This document shows positions 53,037 through 62,102 of a stretch of DNA of 64,000 nt, in pieces (position 1 is the first letter of the stretch; each line of letters begins with the position of its first letter). The DNA is from Emticicia sp051209875 (GTDB lineage Bacteria > Bacteroidota > Bacteroidia > Cytophagales > Spirosomataceae): positions 2,356,001 to 2,420,000 of the forward strand of contig NZ_JBNTQY010000001.1 of assembly GCF_051209875.1 (NCBI RefSeq), in the 5' to 3' direction. The notes below the pieces were generated by a model. It saw only the letters and a program-made list of their open reading frames with translations. It did not search any database and had not been told where the DNA came from. The translations under genes and the position numbers were made by a program.

Positions 53037-54326
53037 ATGAGATTCGAAACACTTCAATTGCACGCTGGACAGACGGCCGATCCAACCACTAATTCAAGAG
53101 CAGTGCCGATTTACCAAACTACTTCTTATGTTTTCAATAATGCTGAGCATGGTGCAAACCTTTTTGCATTGAAGGAATTTGGGAATATTTATACTCGCAT
53201 CATGAACCCAACGAGTGATGTTTTTGAGAAACGTATTGCGGCTCTCGAAGGTGGAGTAGCTGCTTTGGCGGTTGGTTCAGGACATGCAGCACAGTTTATT
53301 GCTATTAATAATATTACGACGGTTGGTGATAACTTTGTTACGACGCCTTATTTGTATGGAGGTTCGTATAACCAATTCAAAAATTCATTTAAAAATATTG
53401 GAGTAGAAGCTCGTTTTTCTATAGATGATAAAGTAGAAAATTTTGAAAGACTGATTGATGAAAAAACTAAATTCATCTATTTGGAATCAATCGGAAATCC
53501 AGGTTTTGCAGTGCCTGATTTCGAAGCATTTGCCAAATTAGCAGAAAAATATGATTTACCCATTATTGTTGATAATACTTTTGGGGCGGCAGGAGCAATC
53601 GTAAAACCAATTGAACATGGAGCTCATATTGTGGTAGAATCAGCTACTAAATGGATTGGCGGACATGGCACAACAATCGGAGGCGTAATAGTGGATTCAG
53701 GAACATTCAATTGGGGAAATGGAAAATACCCTCAGTTTACATCTCCTTCACCAAGTTATCATGGTTTGGTATTAAATGATGTTTTTGGCATCGGAGGACC
53801 GTTTGGAAATATCCAATTTATTATTCGGGCAAGAGTAGAAGGCTTGCGAGATTGGGGTCCAGCACAAAGCCCATTCAATTCGTTTTTATTATTGCAAGGA
53901 CTTGAAACACTTTCTTTGAGAATCGAAAGAACCAATGAAAATGCACTGAGTTTGGCAAAATGGTTGCAAAATCATCCACAGGTGAAAAGTGTTAACTATT
54001 TAGGCTTAGAAAGTAGCCCGCATCATCATTTGGCTACGAAATACTTTGAAAGAGGTTATGGTGGTGTATTATCTTTTGAACTAAAAGGCGACAAACAAAG
54101 AGCTGAGAAATTTGTTAATAGCTTGCAGCTAATCAGCCATTTAGCTAATGTAGGAGATTCAAAAACTTTGATTATTCATCCTGCTTCAACAACCCATTCT
54201 CAGCTTTCAGAAACAGAACAGAAATCTGCAGGGGTAGAACCAACAGCATTGAGAATTTCATTAGGAATTGAACACATTGAGGATATTAAAGCAGATATCG
54301 AACAGGCATTTGCAACACTTGATTAA
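53037..54326 (+). CDS. metY: O-acetylhomoserine sulfhydrylase / aminocarboxypropyltransferase
   Basis: A 429-residue PLP enzyme of the Cys/Met metabolism family that makes homocysteine from O-acetylhomoserine and sulfide. N-terminal FETLQLHAGQTADPTTNSRAVPIYQTTSYVFNNAEHGANLF and YTRIMNPTSDVFEKRIAALEGG are typical of MetY; the PLP lysine is K205 in VESATKWIGGHGTTIGG, and SLQLISHLANVGDSKTLIIHPASTTHSQL is the C-terminal signature. It could also accept methanethiol. It has its own promoter and a long leader, and is followed by a SusC/SusD pair. Confidence 0.95.
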   Translation: MRFETLQLHAGQTADPTTNSRAVPIYQTTSYVFNNAEHGANLFALKEFGNIYTRIMNPTSDVFEKRIAALEGGVAALAVGSGHAAQFIAINNITTVGDNFVTTPYLYGGSYNQFKNSFKNIGVEARFSIDDKVENFERLIDEKTKFIYLESIGNPGFAVPDFEAFAKLAEKYDLPIIVDNTFGAAGAIVKPIEHGAHIVVESATKWIGGHGTTIGGVIVDSGTFNWGNGKYPQFTSPSPSYHGLVLNDVFGIGGPFGNIQFIIRARVEGLRDWGPAQSPFNSFLLLQGLETLSLRIERTNENALSLAKWLQNHPQVKSVNYLGLESSPHHHLATKYFERGYGGVLSFELKGDKQRAEKFVNSLQLISHLANVGDSKTLIIHPASTTHSQLSETEQKSAGVEPTALRISLGIEHIEDIKADIEQAFATLD

Positions 54327-54361
54327 AGCACACAAATAGTAAATATATAAAGCCAAAAATT

Positions 54362-54387
54362 GCCACTCTTGCTGGAACAAGAGTGGC
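54362..54387 (+). terminator. hairpin after metY
   Basis: GCCACTCTTG-CTGGAA-CAAGAGTGGC, a perfect 10-bp stem, 36 bp after the metY stop. An A-run rather than a T-run follows, so read-through into susC is possible and the hairpin may belong to the susC leader. Confidence 0.6.
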
Positions 54388-54479
54388 TGGTCAAAAAAAG
54401 GCTCATTGCGGAATGATTCAGGAGATTGCTTAGCAATCGTCCCAGTACCTTATTTTTTAATTTAACCATTGCAAAGTAA
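54388..54479 (+). promoter_or_regulatory. structured leader of the SusC gene
   Basis: After the first hairpin the leader can form TCATT-GCGG-AATGA (54403-54416) and GATTGC-TTA-GCAATC (54424-54438), enclosed by CTGG (54387-54390) with CCAG (54441-54444). This would give a compact three-hairpin RNA just before the SusC start. It matches no riboswitch that I recognise. Confidence 0.4.
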
Positions 54480-57400
54480 ATGAAAAAAAGATTACTTGTA
54501 CAGTTTTTGTTGGCTATTTTATTAATTCCGAATGGAATGATGGCCCAGAGTTCAGATGCTACGATCAACTCCACGCTTTCGGGGAGGGTTTTAGATGAAA
54601 AAACCAATGAGCCACTCATTGGAGCTTCGATTCAAATCAAAGGGACTACTCATGGTGTTATTTCAGACGCTGATGGTAAATTTTACTTCAAAACTGGACA
54701 AAAATTACCCTACACACTCATCGTCAATTATATTGGCTATGAAGTAAAAGAAGTTTTAGCAACTACCAGTTCGATTGTGGTTTCATTACAATCAAATGCA
54801 AAACAATTAGGAGAAATTGTGGTCGTAGGCTACGGTACGCAAGAACGTAAAAATCTAATAGGCTCGATTACAAAGGTCAACCCATTAGAAGTAAGTTCCA
54901 TTCCAGTCGGTAGTATTGATGCTCAATTACAAGGAAAAGTTTCAGGTGTTCAGATTTCTTCACCTACAGGTGTTCCTGGTGAAAGTGTTAATGTAAGAGT
55001 ACGTGGAGCCACTTCAATCAATGCTGATAATGATCCTCTTTATGTAGTCGATGGCGTATTTATCAATAGTAATAGTTTACAAACGATTGGTACAGGTGGT
55101 AAAGCCACATCACCTATTGCTGACCTTAACCCAACAGATATTCAAAGTATTGAGGTATTGAAAGATGCAGAGGCTACAGCATTGTATGGTTCAAGAGGTG
55201 CAAATGGCGTAATTTTAATTACTACCAAAAGAGGAAATTTTGAACAAGCTCCAAAAGTAAACTTCAATGTAAGTTATGGTCAAGCGAAAGCAATCAAGCT
55301 TTGGGAATTGACTACTGGCCATGAACATGCTCAACTCGTCAACGAATGGTGGATCAACACAGGAAAGGATACGCCATCTCTTAACAGAACTTTCGCTAAT
55401 CGCCCATTCAGACCTGTATCGGAAGGCGGACGAGGTTTGCCTGAAGAACAAAAAACTTATGACCGCTTGAGCGAGGCATTCCGTACTGCAGCACTTCAAA
55501 GTTATGATATTTCATTGGTTGGTGGAACAAAAACAACCAAGTATTATATAGGTGGAGGTTTCAACTCACAAGAAGCAATTTTGAAACCTATTACGTTTGA
55601 TAGAGCAAGTTTTAAAGTCAATCTTGACCAAAAAATCAATGATAGAGTACAAATTGGTGTAAGCAACTCATTTAGTAGAACGTATCGAAATCAGGCTCGT
55701 GCTGGTGATGGTCCGCAAGGCGGACTTTTGCAAGCAGCTTTGCACACACCGACTTATCTTTCACCTACCGAAAATGGTGTTTTGGTGGGTCGTGCTGGAT
55801 TTGATAACCTTACTTTATTACTTGATAATTATGATGTAAATTCTACGAGTTTACGTTATATAGGTAATTTATATGCCGAAGCAGAGTTATTACCAAACTT
55901 AAAGTTACGCTCAAGCTGGGGTGCTGATTATAATAACTATAATGAATCAGAGTATTGGAATACATTCTTACTCTTAGGAGCTCAAGGCGGACTTGCCACA
56001 TCTTCAATTAGCCAATTTACTTCATTGCTTAATGAACAAACCCTTTCGTATCGTCAAAAATTTGGGAATAAACATTCGTTTGGTGTAGTGGTAGGAAATA
56101 CACTTCAAAGTGATGTTTTGACCAGAACTTATGCCGAAGGACGTGGTTTTGCCAATAATTCATTCAAAATTATATCATCGGCAGCTACTACAACCAGTAC
56201 ACAAAGTTGGAGTAAAAGCAATTTGGCCTCTTTCTTTGCTAAAGCTGATTATGGATTTGATGGTAAATATCTATTTAATTTCAGTGTAAGAGCTGATGGA
56301 TCGTCAAGATTTGGAACTGACCGAAAATGGGGATATTTCCCAGCGGTGGGTGCAGCTTGGAGAATCAAGCAAGAAACCTTCTTGAAAGATGTAACATTCT
56401 TGAATGATTTGAAATTACGTACAAGTTATGGTATTGTTGGAAATCAAAATGGTATCGGAAACTTCGCTGCCCAAGGTCTTTGGACTGGCGGAGCTCCTTA
56501 TCAAGGAAGTCCAGGTATTGCTCCTCAACAATTGGCAAATCCAGATTTGAAATGGGAGCGTACCAATCAATTTAATATTGGTTTAGATGCATCTTTGTTT
56601 AATAGTAGAGTTTCATTCGAGATTAACTATTATACAAAATATACACGTGATGGTTTGTTGCAATTGGCTCTACCAAGCACTACGGGATTTGCTAATTATT
56701 GGAGTAATGCTGCCGAAATCAGCAATAAAGGTTTTGAGTTGAATATTAATACTGTTAACTACCAAAGAGCTGGTTTAAAATGGACAACAAGCTTTAACAT
56801 TGCTCAAAACATCAATAAAATTGAAAAACTTGAAAATCCGCTTCGTTATGGTAGCCGTGATTTAATTCTTCAGCAACAAGGTACGCCTTTATATTCGTTT
56901 TGGGTCTATAAACAACTTTCAGTCAATCCAGAAACAGGAAATGTGGTTTATGAAGATGTGAATAAAGATGGACAAATTACAGTTGCTGACCGACAAATTG
57001 TAGGTAGTATTTGGCCCAAATTCTTTGGTGGATTGACAAATAATGTGAACTATAAAGGGTTTGAACTTTCAGCATTTTTTGCTTTCCAATATGGTAATAA
57101 AGTTTATAATCATAATAAATTCTTTGGTGAAGGCGGAGGGGCAAGAGATGCCGCACGTGTAATATTAGCAAGCAATAATGTAAGATGGCAAAAGCCAGGA
57201 GACATTACTGATGTACCAAGACCTGATGGTGTAAATGTAAATAACTACCGTGATGGCGGTAGCCGTTGGTTGGAAGATGGCTCGTTCTTACGCCTTCGTA
57301 GTTTAAATTTAGCTTATAATTTCCCTAAGTCAATCGCCAATAAATTAAAAGCCGATGCTTTGAAAGTATATGTAAATGGTACTAACCTATTTTTATTGAC

Positions 57401-57521
57401 TAAATATACAGGACTTGACCCTGAATCAAGTGCAAGTAGCGATCAAAATGCCCAAGGTATTGACTTAGGAACACCTCCACAACCACGTAGTTTTCAAGCA
57501 GGTTTAAGTTTGACATTCTAA
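54480..57521 (+). CDS. SusC/RagA-family TonB-linked outer-membrane transporter
   Basis: A 1013-residue outer-membrane importer. Signal peptide (ending MMAQ), carboxypeptidase-regulatory-like domain (LSGRVLDEKTNEPLIGASIQIKGTTHG, about 35-115), the SusC signature EIVVVGYGTQERKNLIGSITKV, plug (VSGVQISSPTGVPGESVNVRVRGATSINADNDPLYVVDGVF ... IEVLKDAEATALYGSRGANGVILITTKRG) and a barrel ending QAGLSLTF. It partners the SusD lipoprotein encoded 42 bp downstream. SusCD pairs import glycans, but others take peptides or other nutrients; the neighbours (metY, cysteine desulfurase, SAM riboswitch) suggest a sulfur compound here. Confidence 0.95.
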   Translation: MKKRLLVQFLLAILLIPNGMMAQSSDATINSTLSGRVLDEKTNEPLIGASIQIKGTTHGVISDADGKFYFKTGQKLPYTLIVNYIGYEVKEVLATTSSIVVSLQSNAKQLGEIVVVGYGTQERKNLIGSITKVNPLEVSSIPVGSIDAQLQGKVSGVQISSPTGVPGESVNVRVRGATSINADNDPLYVVDGVFINSNSLQTIGTGGKATSPIADLNPTDIQSIEVLKDAEATALYGSRGANGVILITTKRGNFEQAPKVNFNVSYGQAKAIKLWELTTGHEHAQLVNEWWINTGKDTPSLNRTFANRPFRPVSEGGRGLPEEQKTYDRLSEAFRTAALQSYDISLVGGTKTTKYYIGGGFNSQEAILKPITFDRASFKVNLDQKINDRVQIGVSNSFSRTYRNQARAGDGPQGGLLQAALHTPTYLSPTENGVLVGRAGFDNLTLLLDNYDVNSTSLRYIGNLYAEAELLPNLKLRSSWGADYNNYNESEYWNTFLLLGAQGGLATSSISQFTSLLNEQTLSYRQKFGNKHSFGVVVGNTLQSDVLTRTYAEGRGFANNSFKIISSAATTTSTQSWSKSNLASFFAKADYGFDGKYLFNFSVRADGSSRFGTDRKWGYFPAVGAAWRIKQETFLKDVTFLNDLKLRTSYGIVGNQNGIGNFAAQGLWTGGAPYQGSPGIAPQQLANPDLKWERTNQFNIGLDASLFNSRVSFEINYYTKYTRDGLLQLALPSTTGFANYWSNAAEISNKGFELNINTVNYQRAGLKWTTSFNIAQNINKIEKLENPLRYGSRDLILQQQGTPLYSFWVYKQLSVNPETGNVVYEDVNKDGQITVADRQIVGSIWPKFFGGLTNNVNYKGFELSAFFAFQYGNKVYNHNKFFGEGGGARDAARVILASNNVRWQKPGDITDVPRPDGVNVNNYRDGGSRWLEDGSFLRLRSLNLAYNFPKSIANKLKADALKVYVNGTNLFLLTKYTGLDPESSASSDQNAQGIDLGTPPQPRSFQAGLSLTF

Positions 57522-57562
57522 TTTAAGGTCAATTTTTTGAAACAAATTAAATTAATAGAATA

Positions 57563-58900
57563 ATGAGAGCATTAAAATATATATTATCTATAGGATTACT
57601 TACATCAAGTGTTTCTTGTAATAAATTTTTAGATGTAAAGCCTTTAGAATCAATTTCTGATACACAAACAATTTTTGATAAAAGCTCAGCCGAAACTGCC
57701 CTCAGAGGAGTGTATTCCGCATTGAGTAATGGTAGTTATTACGGAACGACCTTTCAATCAATTGGTTATTTGACTGGAGATAATATTCAATGGACAGGTT
57801 CACAATCACAAGTACAAGAATTTATCAACAAAAAAGTAAATGCTGATAATTCTACAATTGGAGGTGCTTGGACAGCCATTTATCGCACAATTAATCGAGC
57901 CAATAATGTCATAGCAAAAGTTCCAACTGTAACTGACCCGCTTTTGACCGATGCCTTAAAAAATCAATATGTTGGCGAAGCATATTTCATTAGAGCTTTG
58001 GCATATTTTGATTTAGCTCGTACTTGGGGCGGTGTGCCTTTGATTACAAAACCAACGGCAAATCCAACTGAAAACAGTGGAATAAGTAGAAGTTCACAAG
58101 CGGAGACTTACACTTTGGTTTTGAAAGACCTTGAAACTGCCGAACCATTGCTTCCTGCAACAACTGACCGATACCGTGCAACTCGCAAAACGGTTTGGGC
58201 TTTAAGAGCTCGTTTACATTTATATCTAAAAGAATGGGCAAAAGCTGAAGAATATGCTTCAAAATTAATCTCAGACACCAATTATAAGCTTTTAAAACCT
58301 TATAATTCCTTTTTTGCCAATGATGCCAGAGGTACGCAAGAATCAGTTTTTGAGATTTTTTATAGTTCGAACGAAACAAATACACATCGTGGTCAATGGC
58401 AACCACAAACCAATGGCGGTACTCGTCAATGGGCTCCAAATGATGCAATCGTTGCTCTTTTGAATGACCCCAAAATTGGCGGAGGACGTAGTACGCTCGT
58501 TGCAAAAGACAATCAGAACCGTTGGTATGGGAATTTATATTACCGCACCCCAGCAACTGACCCAACTTATGTTTTCCGTATAGCTGAAATCTACTTGATT
58601 CGTGCAGAGGCACGTGCCAATCTTGATAAAATTTCAGATGGTCTTGCCGATTTGAATGCCGTCCGTGATCGTGCGGGAATTGCAGCAGCAAATGCAACAG
58701 CTAAAGACGAACTTTTATTGGCTGTCGAAAATGAAAGACGAGTAGAGTTTGCTTTAGAACCTCACCGTTGGTTTGATGTGGTTCGTACTGGACGAGCTGC
58801 ACAAGTTTTCAATGTAACCGATGCTAATCGTCTTTTATTGCCTATTCCTGTAACTGAATTGCTGATTGACAAGGCTTTGGTGCAGAATCCTGGCTATTAA
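57563..58900 (+). CDS. SusD/RagB-family surface lipoprotein
   Basis: A 445-residue surface lipoprotein that caps the SusC barrel and binds substrate. Lipoprotein signal peptide MRALKYILSIGLLTSSVSC with lipidation Cys19, then NKFLDVKPLESISDTQTIFDKSSAETALRGVYSAL, the TPR-like core (VGEAYFIRALAYFDLARTWGGVPLI), and the C-terminal YVFRIAEIYLIRAEARAN...LNAVRDRAG and ENERRVEFALEPHRWFDVVRTG signature. Immediately downstream of its SusC. A hairpin at 58914 may stabilise the SusCD mRNA. Confidence 0.95.
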   Translation: MRALKYILSIGLLTSSVSCNKFLDVKPLESISDTQTIFDKSSAETALRGVYSALSNGSYYGTTFQSIGYLTGDNIQWTGSQSQVQEFINKKVNADNSTIGGAWTAIYRTINRANNVIAKVPTVTDPLLTDALKNQYVGEAYFIRALAYFDLARTWGGVPLITKPTANPTENSGISRSSQAETYTLVLKDLETAEPLLPATTDRYRATRKTVWALRARLHLYLKEWAKAEEYASKLISDTNYKLLKPYNSFFANDARGTQESVFEIFYSSNETNTHRGQWQPQTNGGTRQWAPNDAIVALLNDPKIGGGRSTLVAKDNQNRWYGNLYYRTPATDPTYVFRIAEIYLIRAEARANLDKISDGLADLNAVRDRAGIAAANATAKDELLLAVENERRVEFALEPHRWFDVVRTGRAAQVFNVTDANRLLLPIPVTELLIDKALVQNPGY

Positions 58901-58913
58901 GAAAATAAATATT

Positions 58914-58942
58914 AGCCTTATGAAGCGTTTCTTCATAGGGCT
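58914..58942 (+). terminator. hairpin between SusD and DoxX-like genes
   Basis: AGCCTTATGAAG pairs with CTTCATAGGGCT (12 bp, one G-T) around a 5-base loop. No T-run follows, so it is more likely partial termination or mRNA 3'-end protection than a full stop. Confidence 0.5.
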
Positions 58943-58987
58943 GATTAAAAATTAGGTTTTACAAACACTTACCTAAATACAATCACT

Positions 58988-60331
58988 ATGTCTAAAATTC
59001 TTGAACTCAACTCGCAAAATGAATGGAGTAATACAGAAAAAACTATTTTTAAGTTTTTTGGAATTTACTTCTTTTTACAGGTGCTACCTTTAGATCTAAG
59101 GTTCTTTAAACACCTGTTTTCAACCAATTGGTTTCAAATTCAATACCGAGATATTTTTTATTTAGCACGATATTCTCCAACATTTACTGGAGATGATAGC
59201 TTTTTTAATTGGCTGATTATCATATTATTAGCAGCCATCGGTACATTTCTTTGGGATAAAACTTACACCAAAAAAATCAACTACGACAAACTTTATTATT
59301 GGTTGAGAGTTTTAGTTCGGTATCGTTTAGCCATTGGCGTGATTGCCTATGGTTTCTTAAAATACTTCCCGATTCAAGCACCATTTCCATCTATTAGTAA
59401 TCTAAATACCAATTATGGTGACTTTACAGCATGGAAATTATTTTCACTCGGTTTAGGTGTTGTGCCAAATTATCAATCATTTTTAGGTTTGGTTGAAATT
59501 GTGGCTGGTTTACTTTTATTAAACCGTAAAACTACCACCATTTCTACCTTAATTATTTTACCATTTGCTGGTAATGTCGCAATCTCAAATATAGCTTACG
59601 AAGGGGGCGAATACGTTTACGCATTTTATCTTGTTGCTCTTGCTCTCTATCTCTTTGCTTTTGATGCCATCCGTTTATTTAATTTACTTTCTCTTGAAAG
59701 ACCAACTGTTCCTAACCGCTTTCAACCAGATTTTGATGGTAAATGGAAGCAATACAGACTTGTTTTAAAAACTGTATTTATATTATTTTTTGTGGTTTTG
59801 TATGGGTCAAAAACTTATGCAGGATACAAACATCATGGATACCATTTTCCTAAAGAAAAAGGTATTGAAAATACAAGTGGATTGTATAATGTAAGTGAGT
59901 TTAGATGGAATAATCAAACGCTTCCTTATTCAAAAACCGACTCAATTCGGTGGCAAAATGTGGTTTTTGAAAAATGGAATACATTGAGTATCAAGTTAAA
60001 TAAGCCAGTAATTATCGAACATTTAAAAAGCGAAGAGATATATCAGGCAGATTCAAATCGCATTTATGAATTTGCGGGCTCACAAGGACGCCATTATTAT
60101 GGCTATGATTTTGATTCAACGGAATCAATACTTTTACTCAAAAATCGCAATAAAAATCATGTTTCTGATCAATTTAAACTTTCGTTTAAACGCCTAAATG
60201 ATTCGACGATCGTATTGTCAGGTTTGAGTGCTGGTAAAGATTCCATCTATGCTGTATTGAATAAAATCAACAAAAAATATTTGACCATTGAAGCGAAAAA
60301 ATCAGGTCGAAGAAATGCTTTGAAATTATAA
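58988..60331 (+). CDS. DoxX-like membrane protein with C-terminal extracytoplasmic domain (paralogue A)
   Basis: A 447-residue membrane protein of unknown role. About residues 15-270 hold seven or so helices; the segment YWLRVLVRYRLAIGVIAYGFLKYFP, LGVVPNYQSFLGLVEIVAGLLLLNRKTTTISTL resembles the DoxX/thiosulfate:quinone oxidoreductase small-subunit fold (G-x-x-E-x-x-A-G-x-L-L-L). A last helix (TVFILFFVVLYGSKTYAGY) precedes an outside domain of about 160 residues (SGLYNVSEFRWNNQTLPYSKTDSIRWQNVVFEKWNTLSIK). It is a clear paralogue of the next gene, 27 bp away. SusCD context suggests a part in handling the imported substrate. Confidence 0.75.
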   Translation: MSKILELNSQNEWSNTEKTIFKFFGIYFFLQVLPLDLRFFKHLFSTNWFQIQYRDIFYLARYSPTFTGDDSFFNWLIIILLAAIGTFLWDKTYTKKINYDKLYYWLRVLVRYRLAIGVIAYGFLKYFPIQAPFPSISNLNTNYGDFTAWKLFSLGLGVVPNYQSFLGLVEIVAGLLLLNRKTTTISTLIILPFAGNVAISNIAYEGGEYVYAFYLVALALYLFAFDAIRLFNLLSLERPTVPNRFQPDFDGKWKQYRLVLKTVFILFFVVLYGSKTYAGYKHHGYHFPKEKGIENTSGLYNVSEFRWNNQTLPYSKTDSIRWQNVVFEKWNTLSIKLNKPVIIEHLKSEEIYQADSNRIYEFAGSQGRHYYGYDFDSTESILLLKNRNKNHVSDQFKLSFKRLNDSTIVLSGLSAGKDSIYAVLNKINKKYLTIEAKKSGRRNALKL

Positions 60332-60358
60332 TTCTTACCAATTCAAAAATCTAAAATT

Positions 60359-62011
60359 ATGTCTGATTTACATTTAAATATAGTTCGTGAAGATTTGGGT
60401 AAAGAATTACCTGAAAATAATTCTCATTCCAAAAATTCTGGCGAAGCCAAATCCTGGAAAGAATGGCAGAAAATAGCTTTTCGCATTGCATTTGTATTCT
60501 TTATTGCCATGACTTTGCCCAATAATCTGGATTGGTATAAAGATATTTTTACCTTCGATTGGCTGCATTTACACTACCGTGATGTCTATGATATTGCTCG
60601 TTTTGGTTCAGGACTAAACTTTTTTGGAAATAAAATTTTCGGTTCTACACTTCAAGGTTATGCGGTTTGGGTAATCACTTTGATTTTTGCTGTTGTTATT
60701 GGACTTATCTGGACAGCGATTGCCAAATTCAGAAAAAAAGAACGTAGCGAATATAACTTATTATATTATTGGCTAAATGTGGTTGTTCGCTACCGTGCAG
60801 GTATCGGAATCATCGGTTTTGGTTTTACAAAATTGACACCAACGCAATTACCTTATCCATCGTGGGGGGTCTTAAATACCGATTTTGGTGATTTGACTTT
60901 GCAAAAAATCTACTGGTTATCAATCGGTATTGTGCCATGGTACGAGGTTTTTACAGGTATTGTTGAAGTAGCTGCGGGAGCTTTGTTGTTTTTCAGAGCA
61001 ACAACATTCTGGGGGGCAGTTTTGCTTTTCGGTGCATTAGCTGATATTGTATATGTAAACTTTGCTTACGATGGAGGTGTACATGTATATAGCTCATATT
61101 TTGTATTGTTTTCAGCCTTTTTATTGGTGGGCTATATTCCGAGAATTTACAATTTATTGATTCTTGAAAAATACACTGTGCCTTTTGTTTTTTACCCAAC
61201 CTTCACCAAAGCATGGGAAAGAATTACTCGCATCACACTCAAAACTGCTACAATTATCTTGTTTTTGCCAGTATTTACTTATTTGGCAATCGTAAATTTC
61301 TTGTACGATCCATATAAGCAACCTGCTATAAAAGGTATCAAAGTATTACGTGGAAATTATCATGTAACAGAATTTAAACTTAATAATCAAGTGATTCCAT
61401 ATTCTCCATTGGACACCACGAGATGGCAACAAGCTACTTTTGAAAAATGGACAACTTTGACTTTTAAAACCAATAAACCAGTCGAGCTTGACTTATCGAA
61501 TGGCGGAGGGGCTCCCATGAGAGACATCAATCGAACTTTTGAGTTGACTGGTGTAGCAGGTGGCCAACGAGTATTTTATTACGAGGCTGATACGGTACAT
61601 AATGTATTGTATTTACAAGATAAAAACCGTGGGAATCGCCAAGAAGGCCGAGAATTCCAAGGAAATAGAGCAGACTTTGGTGGAGATAATAGCACCAATG
61701 CCAAGAAAAAAGGTGAAAAATCAAAAATAGATAATTGGATTCCAAAAGAAGCCTTGGCAATTATTGGCCCTGAAGACCCAAAAATTGACCCAATTGCTCG
61801 TTCAGCTCGCCGAACAAAAGGTATTGAGGCAGAAAATCGTCCAACAAAACGCAATCGAATGATTTTGAAATACACTGTTTTGAATGGGGGAGAAAGAGTA
61901 ATACTATCAGGTATCAACGAAAAGAAAGATTCAATCCATGTTGTTCTTGACCGATATAATAAAAAATATGCCCTAACGAGAAGCACTCTCGAAGCAGGTA
62001 AATATGAGTAA
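60359..62011 (+). CDS. DoxX-like membrane protein with C-terminal extracytoplasmic domain (paralogue B, with insertion)
   Basis: A 550-residue paralogue of the preceding protein. A charged N-terminal tail, then the same helices (NLLYYWLNVVVRYRAGIGIIGFGFTKLTP, GIVPWYEVFTGIVEVAAGALLFFRATTFWG) and the same outside domain (GNYHVTEFKLNNQVIPYSPLDTTRWQQATFEKWTTLTFK). It differs by an insertion of about 75 charged, low-complexity residues (about 423-500, QEGREFQGNRADFGGDNS ... KRNRM) inside the outside domain, between strands that are adjacent in paralogue A. The two may form a heteromer. Function unknown; DoxX homology points to a quinone- or thiol-linked redox role at best. Confidence 0.75.
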   Translation: MSDLHLNIVREDLGKELPENNSHSKNSGEAKSWKEWQKIAFRIAFVFFIAMTLPNNLDWYKDIFTFDWLHLHYRDVYDIARFGSGLNFFGNKIFGSTLQGYAVWVITLIFAVVIGLIWTAIAKFRKKERSEYNLLYYWLNVVVRYRAGIGIIGFGFTKLTPTQLPYPSWGVLNTDFGDLTLQKIYWLSIGIVPWYEVFTGIVEVAAGALLFFRATTFWGAVLLFGALADIVYVNFAYDGGVHVYSSYFVLFSAFLLVGYIPRIYNLLILEKYTVPFVFYPTFTKAWERITRITLKTATIILFLPVFTYLAIVNFLYDPYKQPAIKGIKVLRGNYHVTEFKLNNQVIPYSPLDTTRWQQATFEKWTTLTFKTNKPVELDLSNGGGAPMRDINRTFELTGVAGGQRVFYYEADTVHNVLYLQDKNRGNRQEGREFQGNRADFGGDNSTNAKKKGEKSKIDNWIPKEALAIIGPEDPKIDPIARSARRTKGIEAENRPTKRNRMILKYTVLNGGERVILSGINEKKDSIHVVLDRYNKKYALTRSTLEAGKYE

Positions 62012-62102
62012 AAATTTTGCCGTTTGTCGTATTATCATGTTGCTGTAACGTTACTATTTCCACCAATTTTTTAATAATTTTTAATAATCAAACCAAAGAT
62101 TT

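Noticed and set aside
58044..58697. 217-residue open frame on the minus strand
   Set aside because: It is antisense to the SusD gene, with the His/Leu-rich composition typical of a shadow frame.
61579..61986. 135-residue open frame on the minus strand
   Set aside because: Antisense to the inserted region of the second DoxX-like protein; no protein-like features of its own.
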